A DNA stretch of 29,109 nucleotides from an uncultured Clostridia bacterium (GTDB taxonomy: Bacteria > Bacillota > Clostridia > TANB77 > CAG-508), in the NCBI GenBank assembly GCA_934167685.1, contig CAKPLQ010000017.1:1-29109 (forward strand). The letters run 5' to 3'. The notes beneath the pieces are model-generated. The model had not been told where the DNA came from and searched no databases. It saw only the letters and a program-made list of their open reading frames with translations. Positions within the stretch are counted from its first letter, which is position 1, and the number at the start of each line of letters is the position of its first letter. The position numbers and the translations under genes are program-made. This document shows positions 1 to 12,721 of this stretch, piece by piece.

Positions 1-3000
1 CCATCAATCCATGTTGTCATCTCATCTGCTGTTACCAGGTCAGTTGGGTCATAGTTTTTATCAGTAACGTTAAATATAATCGTTTCAGTTTTTGCTGTAG
101 CATTTTGTGTCTTTTGAACCAAATACACTTCTGGGCTTGTTCCGTCCATAATTCCAACATCAAATTTCTGTTTCTGCGTAGAGTTTCCATATGCATCTGT
201 TACAGCTCCTTTAGCAATCTCAACTGCTACATTTCCTCCATTTTCTGCTCTATATTTAGCTTTACCACCAACTATAGTCTCTGTAGGTGTGAATTCAACA
301 TAATCTCCACCTGCTTGTTTTAAGTTACCAATTTTTATTGTATATTCATACTCTTTATTTGCAGTAATTTCTGTTGGGCCCGCAGTTATCTCTTTTGTTA
401 CAGCTGTAGAAGCTACGCCATTAACATATACTGTTATGCTGCTTGCAGTTAAGTTAAATTTACTTGAAGCTTTTGTCAAATATTTATCTTTAACTCTCAA
501 TTTTACAGTTCCTGCATTTAAATCAACTGCTCCTAATGACCATACCGGGTCTACAACGTCTACAACCTGTTGACTTCCAGAACTATCTGGCTCATTTATA
601 CCAATTGTAATAACCTTTGCATCACTTTTATTTCCAGAAGCGTCTGTTGCAACACCTTTTGGAATTGTAATACTTATTGGTCCACTGTAATCTCTGTATC
701 CTCCAGTAGATGTAGTCTGCTCTATGTTTCCGATTACCAATTTATATTTATATCCAATTGTCACTGTTTTTCCATCAACCGTTCCAGTTAGCTTAGTTAT
801 TTGAGTAACTTTCTTGGTTACTTTGCTGTTTACTGCAGTTGTTGAATCGTCTTTCATTGCAACTGTTATCTTGTTTACTTCTGTTTGATTTGCTACTAAA
901 GTTCCATTTGTATCAGTTGATAATGTTGTACTTGCAAAATATTTGTCTGTTACTGAAAATTCCACTGTTAAGGTCTTGTTTGTATGGTCTATGTTTCCAG
1001 ATGAATATACATATGTGAATGATGGTTTTATAAAGTCTGCGAACATAGAGTTTGTAGTATTTTGTGACACTTTAGTTGTATCTGCTACTGAATTATCTGC
1101 TCTTGCTCCAGCATTTGTTACTGTTACATTTGCATTTCCGTATTTATCTTTCAATGTCTTTTGAGCCACTTGAACTGTAATATTACCAGCCCACTCGTCA
1201 AAACTTTTTCCAGATGGTCTTTCTTTTGTGAATTTTGATAATGTTATTGTTTGTAACACATCTTTTGCTGATGTTTTTGAGTTTGTTGTCTGAGTTGCTG
1301 TTCCCAATTCTTTGGTTACTTTGCTTGTAATGTCTGTTCCATCTATAAGAACTTTGATATTTCCAACTGCCAATGAACTTGTTACATCACTTGTATACTC
1401 TTCTTTAGCAACTGATGGATTTGTAGTTCCTCTTAATGTTATTTTTATTTTTGGATTTGTTGCATCTGTTTTGTCTATTACTACACTTTCTTTTTTCCAT
1501 TCTGTTCTATATTTTGGCTCTATTGTTCCTCTTGTGTAGTTTATTGCTGATGCATTTGTGCTTGAGCTTAACTTGAAGTCGTTCTTGCTGTAGAAGATTG
1601 ATTCTGGTGCACTAATTACTAATGCTCCTGATTTACCTGTGTTTGAGAACATTTTTGTATTGGTACTTGCTATGTTTGTAAATGCTGGTCCTAGGTCTAG
1701 TGAAGTCATTACTTCAGCTCCTGTATAATAGAACATTTCTGACATATCTGTTACATTCGTTGTATAAAATTTATCTCCTAAATCTAAACTTGTCATAGAA
1801 TACTGTCCTGTAGAACAGAACATTTCTGACATATCTGTTACATTCGTTGTATAGAATTTATCTCCTAAATCCAAGCTTGTCATAGAATCATATCCTGTAT
1901 TAAAGAACATTTTTGACATATTCGTCACATTGTTTGTGTAAAACAAGTTTCCTAAATCCAAGCTTGTCATAGAATTATATCCTGTTCCTGCAAACATACC
2001 TTCCATATCAGTTACTCTGCTCGTATTAAATTTGTCTTTCAAATTTAACGCAGTCATTTTACTTCTTCCTGTATATGTAAACATATACCTCATATCAGTT
2101 ACATTACTTGTATCAAAATTTTCTCCTAACTCTAATTTCTGCATATTACTAAAACCTGCTTGCCAAAACATACACATCATATTAGTTACATTGCTCGTAT
2201 CAAAATTATCTCCTAAATCTAACTTTTCCATTGATACTAAACCTGTCATATAAAACATATTTGACATGTTTGTTACCGTTTTTGTATTTAACAATCTCAA
2301 ATTTTTAATTGTTTCTGTTTCTATACATCTCTCTGAATTTCCTATAAATGCAAACAAATAACTTGAATTTTGATTTGCAAACATTGTACTATTACTTGCT
2401 ATTGTAACCTTTACAGTTCCATTAGAATTTTCTTCATATGAACCTATTATTGAATTATCACTTGCTGCTGATACATCCCACTCTGTTGAATGTTTGAATA
2501 CTTCTTTGGCTGTTAATGCTTTGTTGTAGATGTTTACTGAATATACATTCATGTTAGCAAATGAACCATTATTAGGAGAATCATAGTCAGGTTGGTTTAT
2601 AGAAGGATTACATCCAATTGCCATTACTGTATCACCTTGTGGTAATCCTATTTTTCCTGTCATCTTAGTACTTCCAACTAATTTTCCATTAATATATAAA
2701 CACATAGTTGTTCCATCATAAGTTCCTGTTATATGTGTTTTAGTTCCTACTGTTAGAGCTGTTGGTGCTGTAACTGATGTATAGCCTGAAATTGCACTAT
2801 TATAAATTCCGAAATACGGTTTACCATCCTCTAAAGATAGACCAACTCCTCCGTCTTCCCAATTTGCTAAAATATCAATTTCTCCACTTTTTATACTTTG
2901 CATAGTTATTGTAGCATCTAAAGTCAATTTATCAGACAAATCCATTCTTCCAAGATTTACCCAATCATCTACACCATCTAAAGCTAAATAATCTGTTTTA

Positions 3001-3200
3001 AATGAACCACCACTTAACTTTCCGTTGTTATCTCCTGCTAAATCTCTCCATGAAGTTAAATCGTCACTATGTCCACTACCTTTATTATTCTTAGCATCAT
3101 ATCTGCTCATAACTCCCATATAATCTATATTATCAGTGAATTCAACTTGGTCTATATTTTGTCTTTGAATATTAGTGCTTCCTAAAAATCCAGATGTTGT
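1..3200 (-). repeat. Supermodule 3 of the giant gene (LamG, BspA repeats, Ig-like repeats)
   Basis: LamG-like domain about 3190-2480, BspA repeats about 2310-1620, Ig-like repeats from about 1560 to the edge. The block opens with TSGFLGSTNIQRQNIEQVEF. It copies supermodule 2: the segment at position 1 (VTADEMTTWIDG) matches 4321 (ITTNEMTVWMDG), an offset of 4,320 bp, and the two share many identical DNA stretches. The boundaries are approximate. Confidence 0.7.
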
Positions 3201-6200
3201 ACTCGTTTCAGTAGAAGTAGCTTTTAACCTGTTATACAACACAATATCTTTTTCTCTACTTGTATTACCTGCATTATCTGTTATAAGTCCTCTTGCAATC
3301 TGAACTTTAGCAGAATTTGCACTTGTAGGTATTCCTGTTACTGTTACGGTGTATTCTTGTCCCCATTTGGCTGTTGTAGTTGTACTTCCAGAAACTCTGG
3401 TTTCTGTCAAATCTGTTGCTGAACTTACTGTTATTGTAACACCTGTTGTAGTTGCCTGTCCGTCTAAATATAATGTTATATTACTTGATGTCAATGTGCT
3501 AGATTTAAAATATTTGTCTGTTGCTTGTACCATAAATGTTGTAGTTCCATTATCTGGGTCATAATCTAAAGTTCCCTTCTTTAATACCCATATTGGAGAT
3601 ACTACATCAACCACTGTTTGGCTTCCAGTTTTAGTTGAACCTATAACGCTAATACCAGATGTAAGTGTTATTGCATTATTTTTGTTTCCTGTTGTGTCTA
3701 CTGCCTTATTTGCAGGTATTGCAACCGAAATTACACCACTATAATCTAAATAATTATCTCCATTTTTTATTTGAAGTTGCTCTAGTCTTGATAATGTTAA
3801 CGTATAACGTTTTCCTACTACTTTACTTGTTCCATTTATTGTAGCATTAATATTCTCAACACTTAATGCTCTATCTATTTTGTACCAGTCTGGGTCTTTT
3901 CCATCAATTTTGATTGTTAAATCATTTATTGTTAAGTTTGCATTTGATGTGTTGTAATATTTGTCTGTTACCTCAAATTTCATTGTGAATGTTTTTGATG
4001 TTTTGTTTATATCTGATGCACTGTATGTGTATCTGATTTCTGGTTTTATAAAGTCTACAAAATCTTCTATTGTCGTTGTACTTGGATTGATTGTATTTCC
4101 AGCTTTATCTTTTGCCGCACTTGGGTCAATTTTTAGTTGTAAAGTACCACTATATTCTCTGTAACTTCTGCCAGAAGCTTTGTATACTGCATCTGTTTCT
4201 TCAAATCCACTTAATTCTACTGTATATTGATGTCCTACTGTTTTTGTAGTTCCATCAAGCGTTGTTCTAATTGCCGTTGTTTTTGTAATTTTCTTTGTTA
4301 TTTTAGAGTCTATTTGTACTCCATCCATCCATACTGTCATTTCGTTTGTTGTTATTAAATCATCTGGATTGTAATTTTTATCTGTTACATTAAATATTAT
4401 TGTCTCTTTTTTATTTGTTGTGTCTTTTGTTTTTTGCACTTGGAAAATTTCTGGTTGTGTATTATCAATATTGCCAAGGTCTAATTTTGTTTTCTTAGTA
4501 GAATTTCCATATGCATCTGTTACCACACCTGCAGCAATTTCTATTTGAACTTTTCCACCATTCTCGTTCCTATATTTCGCTTTACCCCCAACAATTGTGT
4601 CTATTGGCGTAAATTCTGTATAACCTCCACCAGATGGCGTTATATTTCCAAGTGTTAGAGTATATTCATATACTTTATTAGCAGTTATTTCTGTTGGCCC
4701 GCTTAATGTTTTAGTTATAGCTGTTGATGCTACATCGTTTACATATACTGTTATATTACTTGCAGTTAAATTAAATTTACTTGATGCCTTAGTTAAGTAC
4801 TTGTCTGTTACTCTTATTTTTACTTTTCCACCACTAATTGTTCCATTTAATGACCATACTGGGTCTACAACGTCGACTACTTGTTGACTTCCTGTATTAT
4901 CTGGGTCATTTATACCTATTGTTATAGATTTTGCATCATTTGTATTTCCAGATTTATCTGTTATCATTCCTTTTGGAAATGTTACTGTCATTGGTCCACT
5001 ATAATCCCTGTATCCATTTGTAGATGTCGTTTGCTCTATATTTCCAATTACCAGTGTATATCTATATCCTATTGTCACTGTTTTTCCATCAACTGTTCCA
5101 GTCAGCTTAGTTATTTTCGTTATTTTCTTTGTAACTTTACTGTTTACTGCTGTTGTTGAATCGTCTTTCATTGCTACTGATATTTTGTTTACTTCAGTCT
5201 GATTTGCTGTTAATGTTCCATTATTGTTTGTTGATAATGTTGAACTTGCAAAGTATTTGTCTGCTACTGTAAAATCTACTGTTAATGTCTTGTTTGTGTG
5301 GTCTATATTTCCAGATGAGTATACATATGTAAATTCTGGCTTTATTACATCTGCAAATAGTGCATTTGAACCATTTTTGTCTGCTTTGGTTGAATCTTCT
5401 ACTATAGAAGGAGCCCTTTCATACCAAGTATATCTATCTTGTGACTTCTCCTCAAAGCCTATATTTCCATTTCCATATATATCTTTCAATGTATCTTTGG
5501 CTATTTCAACTTTAATATTTCCACTCCACTCTTTATAACTCTTTCCTGTCGCTCTTGTTTGTTGTTCAAATTTTGATATTGTTAACACTTGTAGTATATC
5601 TTTTGCTCCTGTTTTTGAATTAGTAGCCTCTGTTGCGATTCCTAATTCTTTCGTTACTTTATCTGTAACATATGTTTCATCTACAAGTATTTTTATATCT
5701 TCTATTCCTAATGAACTTGATATATTACTTGTATATTCTGATGCTGACACTCCTGTATTTGTAGTTCCTCTTAAAGTAATTTTTATCTTTGGATTTGCTG
5801 CATCTGTTTGATCTACTATTACACTTTCCTTTTTCCATTCTGTTCTATATTTACAAAATACATAATCTTCGTCCTCCTCGTCAGAACACCAATCTATATC
5901 TGCCGAATCTCTGCTTGAATTTAATCTTAAACTATATCCATTTTGATAAATTGATTCTGATACATATATCTCTATAAATGATAGATTCAAACAGAATTTA
6001 TCATGTTGATCTGCAATTTTTGTAAATGCCGGTCCAAAATCCAATTTTGTCCAACCACTGCTTCCCATCCCTTCAAACATTGATGTCATATCTGTTACAT
6101 TATTTGTATAAAACTTTGTTCCCAAATACAATTTATGTAGCTTTCTTCCACAATCTTTAAACATATAACTCATATCCGTTACATTACTTGTATCAAATTT

Positions 6201-9200
6201 ATCTCCCAAGTTTAGGCTGGTCATAGCTGTATGTCCGGTACTATTAAACATTTGAAACATATCAGTTACTTTACTTGTATTGAAATTATTCCCCAGATTT
6301 AATGTTGTCATTGCTGTATACCCTGTATTATGAAACATTCTTCCCATATCAGTTACATTACTTGTGTTAAATTGCGTTGTATTTGACGTTGTTGTTCCTG
6401 ATGACAAATCTAATTTAGTCAAAGCATATCTTCCCGTTTGATAGAACATTCTAGGCATTTTGGTTACTTTGCTTGTATTAAACTTTGTTCCTAAATTTAA
6501 TTCTGTCATCTTATTATATCCGCATAAAGCAAACATGTCACTCATAACAGTTACATTACCTGTATTAAAATTGTCTCCCAATTTTAAACTTGTCATTGCA
6601 CCATATCCTGTTCCTCTAAACATATAGGTCATATCTGTTGCACTACTTGTATCAAAATTACTTCCTAAATCCAAACTTGTCATTGCTCTGAAACCTGTGT
6701 CATAAAACATTCTTGACATATTGGTTACTCCAGTTGTATTTAAAGCACTTATATTTTTTATTGTTGTTGTTGCAGTACAATTTTCAGAATATCCTATAAG
6801 TGCAAATAAATATGATGAATCAACATTAGCATACATACTACTTTGACTTGCTATACTTACCTTCAAAGCACCATTAGAATTACTTTGTTCAGTCCATGCA
6901 ATTATTGAACTATCTTGTTGCGCTGATACGTCCCATATCGCATCATCATAAATATCTACAGAATAAAGCTTCATATTTGCAAATGTTCCATCATATGGTT
7001 TTTCTCCAGAAGGATTAACACCTATTGCCATTACTGTATTGCTTTCAGGTTGTCCAATTTTCCCAGTCATACTCGTAGTTGCTACTAATGTTCCATTAAT
7101 ATATAAACGCATATTTTTTCCATCATATGTTCCTGTTATTCTGGTCTTTTCACCTACTGTTAGTGCATTAGGAGCAGTTGCATATAAATATCCAGAAGTT
7201 TCACTACTCCAAACTGACAGCTCTGGCTTTCCACTCTCTAAAGCTAAACCTATTCCTCCTGATTCCCAGTTTGATATTATACCAACTTCACCACTCTTTA
7301 TACTTAATGCCGACATCGTTACATCTAATGTGAACTTATCATTCAAATCTATTCTTCCTAAATTTACCCAATCATCTACACCATCAAATTGCAAATAACC
7401 TCCTGCAAATGTTGCCCCATGTATTATTCCACTATTATTTCCATATGTATCTTTTAGTACACCATTACTATTTATTCTATTACCTGGATGATATGCGCCT
7501 ATTAAAGGACTTGCAGCTCTATAACTATCCTGAGCAATAAATTCTACTTGCTCTATATTTTGTCTTTGAATAGTTGTATTTCCTAAAAATCCACTTGTTG
7601 AAGTTGTTTCTCCTGTAGCTGCTTTTATTCTATTATAAACATTAATATCTACTGCTTCACTTTTATTTCCGTTTTTATCTGTTGCTGTATTACCTGCTAT
7701 ACGAACTTTAGCACTATTATAACTTGGACTAATTCCTGTTACTGTTATTGTATATTGGTTACCATATTGTACTTGAGTTGCTGTTCCATTTATAATCCTT
7801 GTTTCAGTTAACGCTTTTGCTGTGCTTACTGTTTTTGTCACTCCATTTGTCACTGCATTACCATTTAAATATAATGTTATATTATCACTTGTCAATGTAC
7901 TTGAACTAAAATATTTATCTGTCGCATTTACAACAAATGTTGCTTTTTTATTTGCAAAATCATATGTACGCCCATTTTTTTCCAAATCCCAACTTGGATT
8001 TACCAAATCTATCTCTCCAAGAGAAAGTGTTTGTTCTAAATTAGAGTTGTGTTCATCACTTAATGTTCCTGCTTTAATTTTTAAACTTGTATTCCCACTC
8101 CAATCCAAATATTTCTTACCAGACTTTATCTCTGCCTGTTCAAAACCAGTAAGTGTTAATGTATAAGAAACTCCATATCTAACATTAGCTCCATTTCTTC
8201 TTTCAGTTAAATGCGTTCCAACACTCATTTCTTTTGCTATATCTGTTGCTTCTTCTCCATCAACCAATACTTTTATCTTGCTAACATCTAAACTGTTACT
8301 TTTATAGTATTTATCTGTTCCTACTATATCTACAGTCACTTTTTTGTTTGTTTGGTCAACATTTATATTTTGCACTTTCCATTCTGGATTTACTACGTCG
8401 ACTACTTTTCCTTCGCTCTCATCAACATTCGTTTCACCTTGATAATTTATTCCTATTGTGATAGTTTGTGCATTATTTCCATTTCCGGATTTATCTACTA
8501 CCATACCCTTAGGGAACATTATTTGCATAGGACCACTATAATCTCTATACTTTCCAGCTGTAGTACTTTGCTGTAATTTTCCTATAACTAACCTGTATTT
8601 TTCTCCTATTTTTACTGAAGTTCCACTTCTTGTTTCTGTAACATCTGAGATTTTAGTTACTGTTTTTGTTACTTTTGAATTTATTGCTGTACCTTCACCT
8701 TGTATAGCTATTGTTATTTGACTAGCCATTTGTGCTGTAGTTAAATTTACTTTTGAAAAATATTTATCTGTTACAGAAAATTCTACTGTTAATGTCTTAT
8801 TTGTATAATTTATATTTGAATCCGCATATATGTATGTGAATTCTGGTTTTATGAAGTCTGCAAATAATTCATTAGTTTTATTCGCTTCTAGTGAACCATT
8901 TCCCCAAATTTGTTCTTGAAGATTTCTATTTCCATATACATCAGAAAGGGTTCCTGCATCAATTTTTAAATCTACTTTACCACTCCACTCTTTATAACTC
9001 TTTCCACTTCTTCTTTCAGCTTCTTCAAAATTCGAAATTGTTATTACTTGTAATACATCTTTTTTTCCTGTTTCTGAATTCGTAGTCGTTGTTGCTGTCC
9101 CTACAGTTGTTGTTACTAGTGAGGTTACATCTGTCCAATCCACCACCACGTTAATATTACTTGCATTTAAATAACTTGTTACATCACTTGCATACTCAGA

Positions 9201-9842
9201 TGCAGTTGCCATACCTAAATCTGCTTTACCTCTCAAAGTTACTTTTATTGTTCCTTTTGTTATATCTGTTTCTACCTTTTCTTGTTTCCATTTTGTCTTG
9301 TATTTTGGTACTACAGATTCTCCATTATATTTAATTTTTGTACTTGAATTTCTATCTAGTCTTAAGTATGTATCATCATAGTATATAGATTCAGCAACAT
9401 ATATTGTGTAAAATCCATATACATTTTTCGGCATTTCAAACATATTTGTGTTGTTACTTGCTATCCTTGTAAATGCAGGACCTAAATCCAAATCTCCTCC
9501 ACAATAATAAAACATATTTGTCATGTCAGTTGCACTTGTAGTATAGAATAATTTTCCCAAATACAATTTTTCCAATGCCGCTGTACCAGTACAATGAAAC
9601 ATATAACTCATATTCGTAACTTTACTTGTATTAAATTTCTCTCCTAAATCCAACGATTCTAATTGCGAAGCTTGTCCAACGCCTGCAAACATTGCACTCA
9701 TATTTGTAACATTACTTGTATCAAAATTACTTCCTAATTTCAAACTAGTTAACTTGTCAAACCCTACTGTGTAGAACATTGCATTCATGTTATTTACTTT
9801 ACTCGTTTTAAAATTACTTCCCAAATCTAAACTTGTAAGTTG
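1..9842 (-). CDS. Giant BspA/LamG/Ig-like surface protein, 3' part after a frameshift; runs off the left edge
   Basis: Reading the minus strand from 9842 (QLTSLDLGSNF...) I find no stop down to position 1; codon phase agrees at 9840, 7029, 2622 and 3, so at least 3,280 codons are open. It has no start of its own and continues the gene at 9844-12543 in another phase. Content in order: BspA-type repeats (pattern MTSLDLG.NFDTSNVTNMS.MF), a long series of Ig-like beta repeats (each with VTDKYF and ITIPKG..TD.SGN-type motifs), then LamG-like domain, BspA repeats and Ig-like repeats, and the same set again. LamG blocks carry DGVDDWVNLG and ITGTYDG..MCLYINGTLV. Such proteins are displayed on the cell surface and usually bind host or polymer ligands; the ligand here is unknown. 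The C-terminus and any cell-wall anchor lie outside the window. Confidence 0.85.
3200..7600 (-). repeat. Supermodule 2 of the giant gene (LamG, BspA repeats, Ig-like repeats)
   Basis: LamG-like domain about 7560-6900, BspA repeats about 6770-5980, Ig-like repeats about 5850-3230. It starts at the conserved linker TSGFLGNTTIQRQNIEQVEF, which recurs near 3160 and 11450. The order of Ig-like units repeats that of supermodule 3, with local differences such as an acidic CSDEEDEDYVFC insert near 5850-5890 that the other copies lack. Confidence 0.7.
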
Positions 9843-11490
9843 CTCACGTCCGTAAATCTCTAAACATATAGCTCATGTTAGTTACACTACTTGTGTCAAA
9901 GTTACTTCCTAAGCTTAATGTTTTTATTGTTTTATAGCCAGTTCTATCAAACATATGTGACATATTGGTTACACCCGTTGTACTAAGTCCATTTAAATTC
10001 TTAATTGTTTCTGTTTCAGTACAAATACTTGAATAACCAATATTAGCAAATAAATAGCTTGCATTTGTATTTGCATATATTGTATTATAGCTTGCAATAT
10101 TAACTTTTAATGCTCCATTAGAATTATTTTGTGTTGCCCATGCTACTATTGAATTGTCATTATTAGCTGATACATCCCATACTGCATCATTATATATATT
10201 TGCTGAATATAGATTTATATTTGCCCAACCAGCAGTTGCTCTTGTTCCAGTTGGATTAGCTCCTATTGCCATTACTGTATTATTAGCAGGTTTTTTTATT
10301 TTCCCAGCAGATGCATTAGTTTTTACCAATGTTCCATTTATATATAAGCAGAGTACTTTTCCATCATATGTAACCGTTATTCTCGTCTTTATTCCAGCTG
10401 TTAAAGCTGTAGAAGCATATGCTCCTATCCATTTTCCGGCAGTTTCGTTATATAATGTTACTCCTGGTTTTCCATCTTGTAAAACTAAGTTAATTCCTCC
10501 CCCTTCTGGATTTCCTAATACAGTAACTTCTCCACTTTTTAAGCTTCGCATTGATATTGTTGCATCTAATGTTACTTTATCAGTAAAATTCATTTCTCCC
10601 AAATTTACCCAGTCGTTTACACCATCAAACTGCAAATAACCATTTTGCAATGTTGCTCCATTTATTTTTCCATTATTAACTCCTACCAAATCTGTTAATG
10701 TACTACTACTTGCTCTTTTACTAACATCATATGAACTTACATGTGGTATTGTTGTAAGCCCTGGATTAAACCCTTTTAAGTTTTCTGGCAATAATGCTTT
10801 ATGATATACTCCAGCAGAATAAACCTTCATTTTTGCATGTGCATTATCTTCCCCTGTAGAAATCCCACCATCACTATTTCCTGTAGGATTACATCCTATT
10901 GCCACTACTGTATTTTTTTCTGGTGTGCCTATTGTTCCTGTCTGTGCTGTAGAAGCTACTAAACTTCCATTTACATACAAACAAGCTTTTTGGCCATCAT
11001 ATGTTCCTGTTATTCTTACTTTTTCACCAGCTTTTATAGCTGTCGTTCCTGTTGCTCCACTATATTCGCCTAACTCTTTAATATATACTGTAAATGATGG
11101 TAGCCCATTTCTTATTTGTAAATAATATCCTCCACCGTCTGGATTTCCTAATATTCCTTTTTCTACAACTCTGGTTGTTTCTGTAGGCACTTCATCAAAC
11201 ATTACAATTGCATCTAATGTTACCATATCTGTATAATTTATTTGGCCTAAGCTTACCCAGTCATCATATCCATCTAACTGTAAATAATCACTTCCAAATG
11301 TTGCACCACCATTTATGCTTCCATGATTACTTCCAACTAAATCTCTCCATATTGTAGTATTGCCAGAGTGTCCAAATCCTGTATTATTGTAGCCGTCCCA
11401 TCTATTTACTCTTTTTAAATCATCTGGATCAATAAATTCTACTTGTTCTATATTTTGTCTTTGAATAGTTGTATTTCCTAAAAATCCACT
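7600..11490 (-). repeat. Supermodule 1 of the giant gene (two LamG domains, BspA repeats, Ig-like repeats)
   Basis: Two LamG-like domains (about 11420-10800 and 10700-10200) instead of one, BspA repeats about 10010-9440, Ig-like repeats about 9360-7620. It starts at the same linker (TSGFLGNTTIQRQNIEQVEF) as supermodule 2. The frameshift lies in its BspA block. Most likely an ancestral block was tandemly duplicated and then a LamG domain was gained or lost. Confidence 0.65.
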
Positions 11491-12543
11491 TGTTGCACTA
11501 GTCTCACTTGAGGTCGCCCTCATTCTATTCATTCCGGCACTCCTCACTGCTATATCATTTGTTGTGTTTTCATCACTATCTATTGTTGTATTTTCGCCGT
11601 CTGCGTTTTCATCATCTACCGGATTCTCTGTTTGTTCTATATTCTCTGTTGCCAACATATACTTCACTGTTTTATCTGTCTTTTCTACCTCTGCATCTTC
11701 TATGTATTCTGAATCTCCTTCTGTAGCCTCACCTTTAATTTGATTGTCTTCTGTTAAAGTATATATAGTTCCTTTAGTATTTTCTGTTATATTTTTTGTT
11801 TTTATATTTAATGTTTCTCCATACTTACTTGCATCATATTCTACTTTTTCAATCTCTTGCTCTGCTGGTACAGCTGTTTCAGCTTGTGTTGGTTCTTGCG
11901 CTGCTGTCTCTGTTTCAGATTGTTCCTTTGTTTCTGATGCCTCTGTTTTAGCCACTTCTTGATATACAGAAACTTCATACCCCTTTTGAACAGTTTGTTC
12001 CTCTTTTGGTAATGTTATATTAGTTAGAGCACTTTTATCAATCTCTGTTACCTCCACCTTTGCATCAACAGGTACATACCCGCTTACTATTACTTCTCCT
12101 TCTTCGTTATTTTTCATCTCTTTATCATAAAGTGTTACTTTTTGATTATCTTCTGTTGTAACTTCTTTAGTTTTATAATCTGTTTGTAATTGAACTTTTT
12201 TATTGGCAACTTCAGTTTCAGTTAACCTAAGCGTTTTATCTGCTTCAGTATCTTCCATTTCCACTTCTGCATCATCTGTTGTATAATATTTACTTACTAC
12301 ATATTCATTCACAGATTTTGGTAATTCTAACAAATAGTTTCCGTCTTTTGTTTCTGTAGCTTCCACTTCAATTGTCTGCACCTCTAATGCATTGTTTTTG
12401 TCTGCCACTTCCATCTCTACTTGAATTACATTTTCTGCTCTTGAATTTCGTATATTGGCATATACTCCTAGCATTATTATAATCGACATTAACAATATAA
12501 ATATATTACGTATTTTCTTTATAATTATCTTATTTCTTAACAT
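9844..12543 (-). CDS. Giant BspA/LamG/Ig-like surface protein, 5' part, ended by a frameshift
   Basis: I chose the ATG at 12541-12543 (MLRNKIIIKKIRN) because GGAGGA lies just upstream at 12549-12554; an ATG 48 nt further upstream has no such site. About 899 residues: a basic N-terminus and hydrophobic segment (about residues 8-28; signal peptide or anchor), a Glu/Thr/Lys-rich region to about residue 350 with an extended low-complexity stretch (ETKEQSETETAAQEPTQ), two LamG-like domains in tandem (DGYDDWVSLG and DGVNDWVNLG, both with ITGTYDG/ITVTYDG and LYVNG/LYING), then BspA-type repeats. The frame ends MSYMFRDLRT-stop in the middle of a BspA repeat. Removing one T from GATTTACGG restores MFRDYGREQLTSLDLG and joins the frame to 1-9842. 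The intact product would exceed 4,100 residues. It could be a true null allele, a variant switch, or an assembly/sequencing error. Confidence 0.85.
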   Translation of the reverse strand: MLRNKIIIKKIRNIFILLMSIIIMLGVYANIRNSRAENVIQVEMEVADKNNALEVQTIEVEATETKDGNYLLELPKSVNEYVVSKYYTTDDAEVEMEDTEADKTLRLTETEVANKKVQLQTDYKTKEVTTEDNQKVTLYDKEMKNNEEGEVIVSGYVPVDAKVEVTEIDKSALTNITLPKEEQTVQKGYEVSVYQEVAKTEASETKEQSETETAAQEPTQAETAVPAEQEIEKVEYDASKYGETLNIKTKNITENTKGTIYTLTEDNQIKGEATEGDSEYIEDAEVEKTDKTVKYMLATENIEQTENPVDDENADGENTTIDSDENTTNDIAVRSAGMNRMRATSSETSATSGFLGNTTIQRQNIEQVEFIDPDDLKRVNRWDGYNNTGFGHSGNTTIWRDLVGSNHGSINGGATFGSDYLQLDGYDDWVSLGQINYTDMVTLDAIVMFDEVPTETTRVVEKGILGNPDGGGYYLQIRNGLPSFTVYIKELGEYSGATGTTAIKAGEKVRITGTYDGQKACLYVNGSLVASTAQTGTIGTPEKNTVVAIGCNPTGNSDGGISTGEDNAHAKMKVYSAGVYHKALLPENLKGFNPGLTTIPHVSSYDVSKRASSSTLTDLVGVNNGKINGATLQNGYLQFDGVNDWVNLGEMNFTDKVTLDATISMRSLKSGEVTVLGNPEGGGINLVLQDGKPGVTLYNETAGKWIGAYASTALTAGIKTRITVTYDGKVLCLYINGTLVKTNASAGKIKKPANNTVMAIGANPTGTRATAGWANINLYSANIYNDAVWDVSANNDNSIVAWATQNNSNGALKVNIASYNTIYANTNASYLFANIGYSSICTETETIKNLNGLSTTGVTNMSHMFDRTGYKTIKTLSLGSNFDTSSVTNMSYMFRDLRT

Positions 12544-12616
12544 GTTTTTCCTCCGTTTTTTGTTGCAATTTTCCAATTGTTTTTTCTGCAAAAATTCGAT
12601 GTTTTTTCTCTATATA

Positions 12617-12645
12617 TTTATATCATAACATGCCATTTTTTTCAA
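12617..12645 (-). promoter_or_regulatory. Candidate sigma-A promoter for the giant surface gene
   Basis: On the minus strand TTGAAA (12640-12645), 17 bp, TATAAA (12617-12622), followed by an AT-rich leader of about 65 nt to the ribosome binding site at 12549-12554. The non-coding stretch 12544-12879 holds only this promoter, its leader, repeat cluster A (12722-12860) and about 20 nt before the next gene. Confidence 0.55.
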
Positions 12646-12721
12646 CATTTTTCGCGGTTTTTTTGCCTCTTTTTTCAAAAAAATTTCTGCCATTTTTAGC
12701 ACTTTTTTCTTACTACAATTT

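Noticed and set aside
105..9085. Many short plus-strand open frames over the left third
   Set aside because: They are antisense shadows of the giant minus-strand gene: Ser/Phe/Val-rich, no Shine-Dalgarno sites, and the minus frame shows clear domain structure.
9840..9870. Programmed +1 frameshift as the explanation for the split giant gene
   Set aside because: The stop context ACG TGA has no known slippery codon and no internal Shine-Dalgarno nearby; a one-base insertion restores the repeat consensus more exactly. Not formally excluded.
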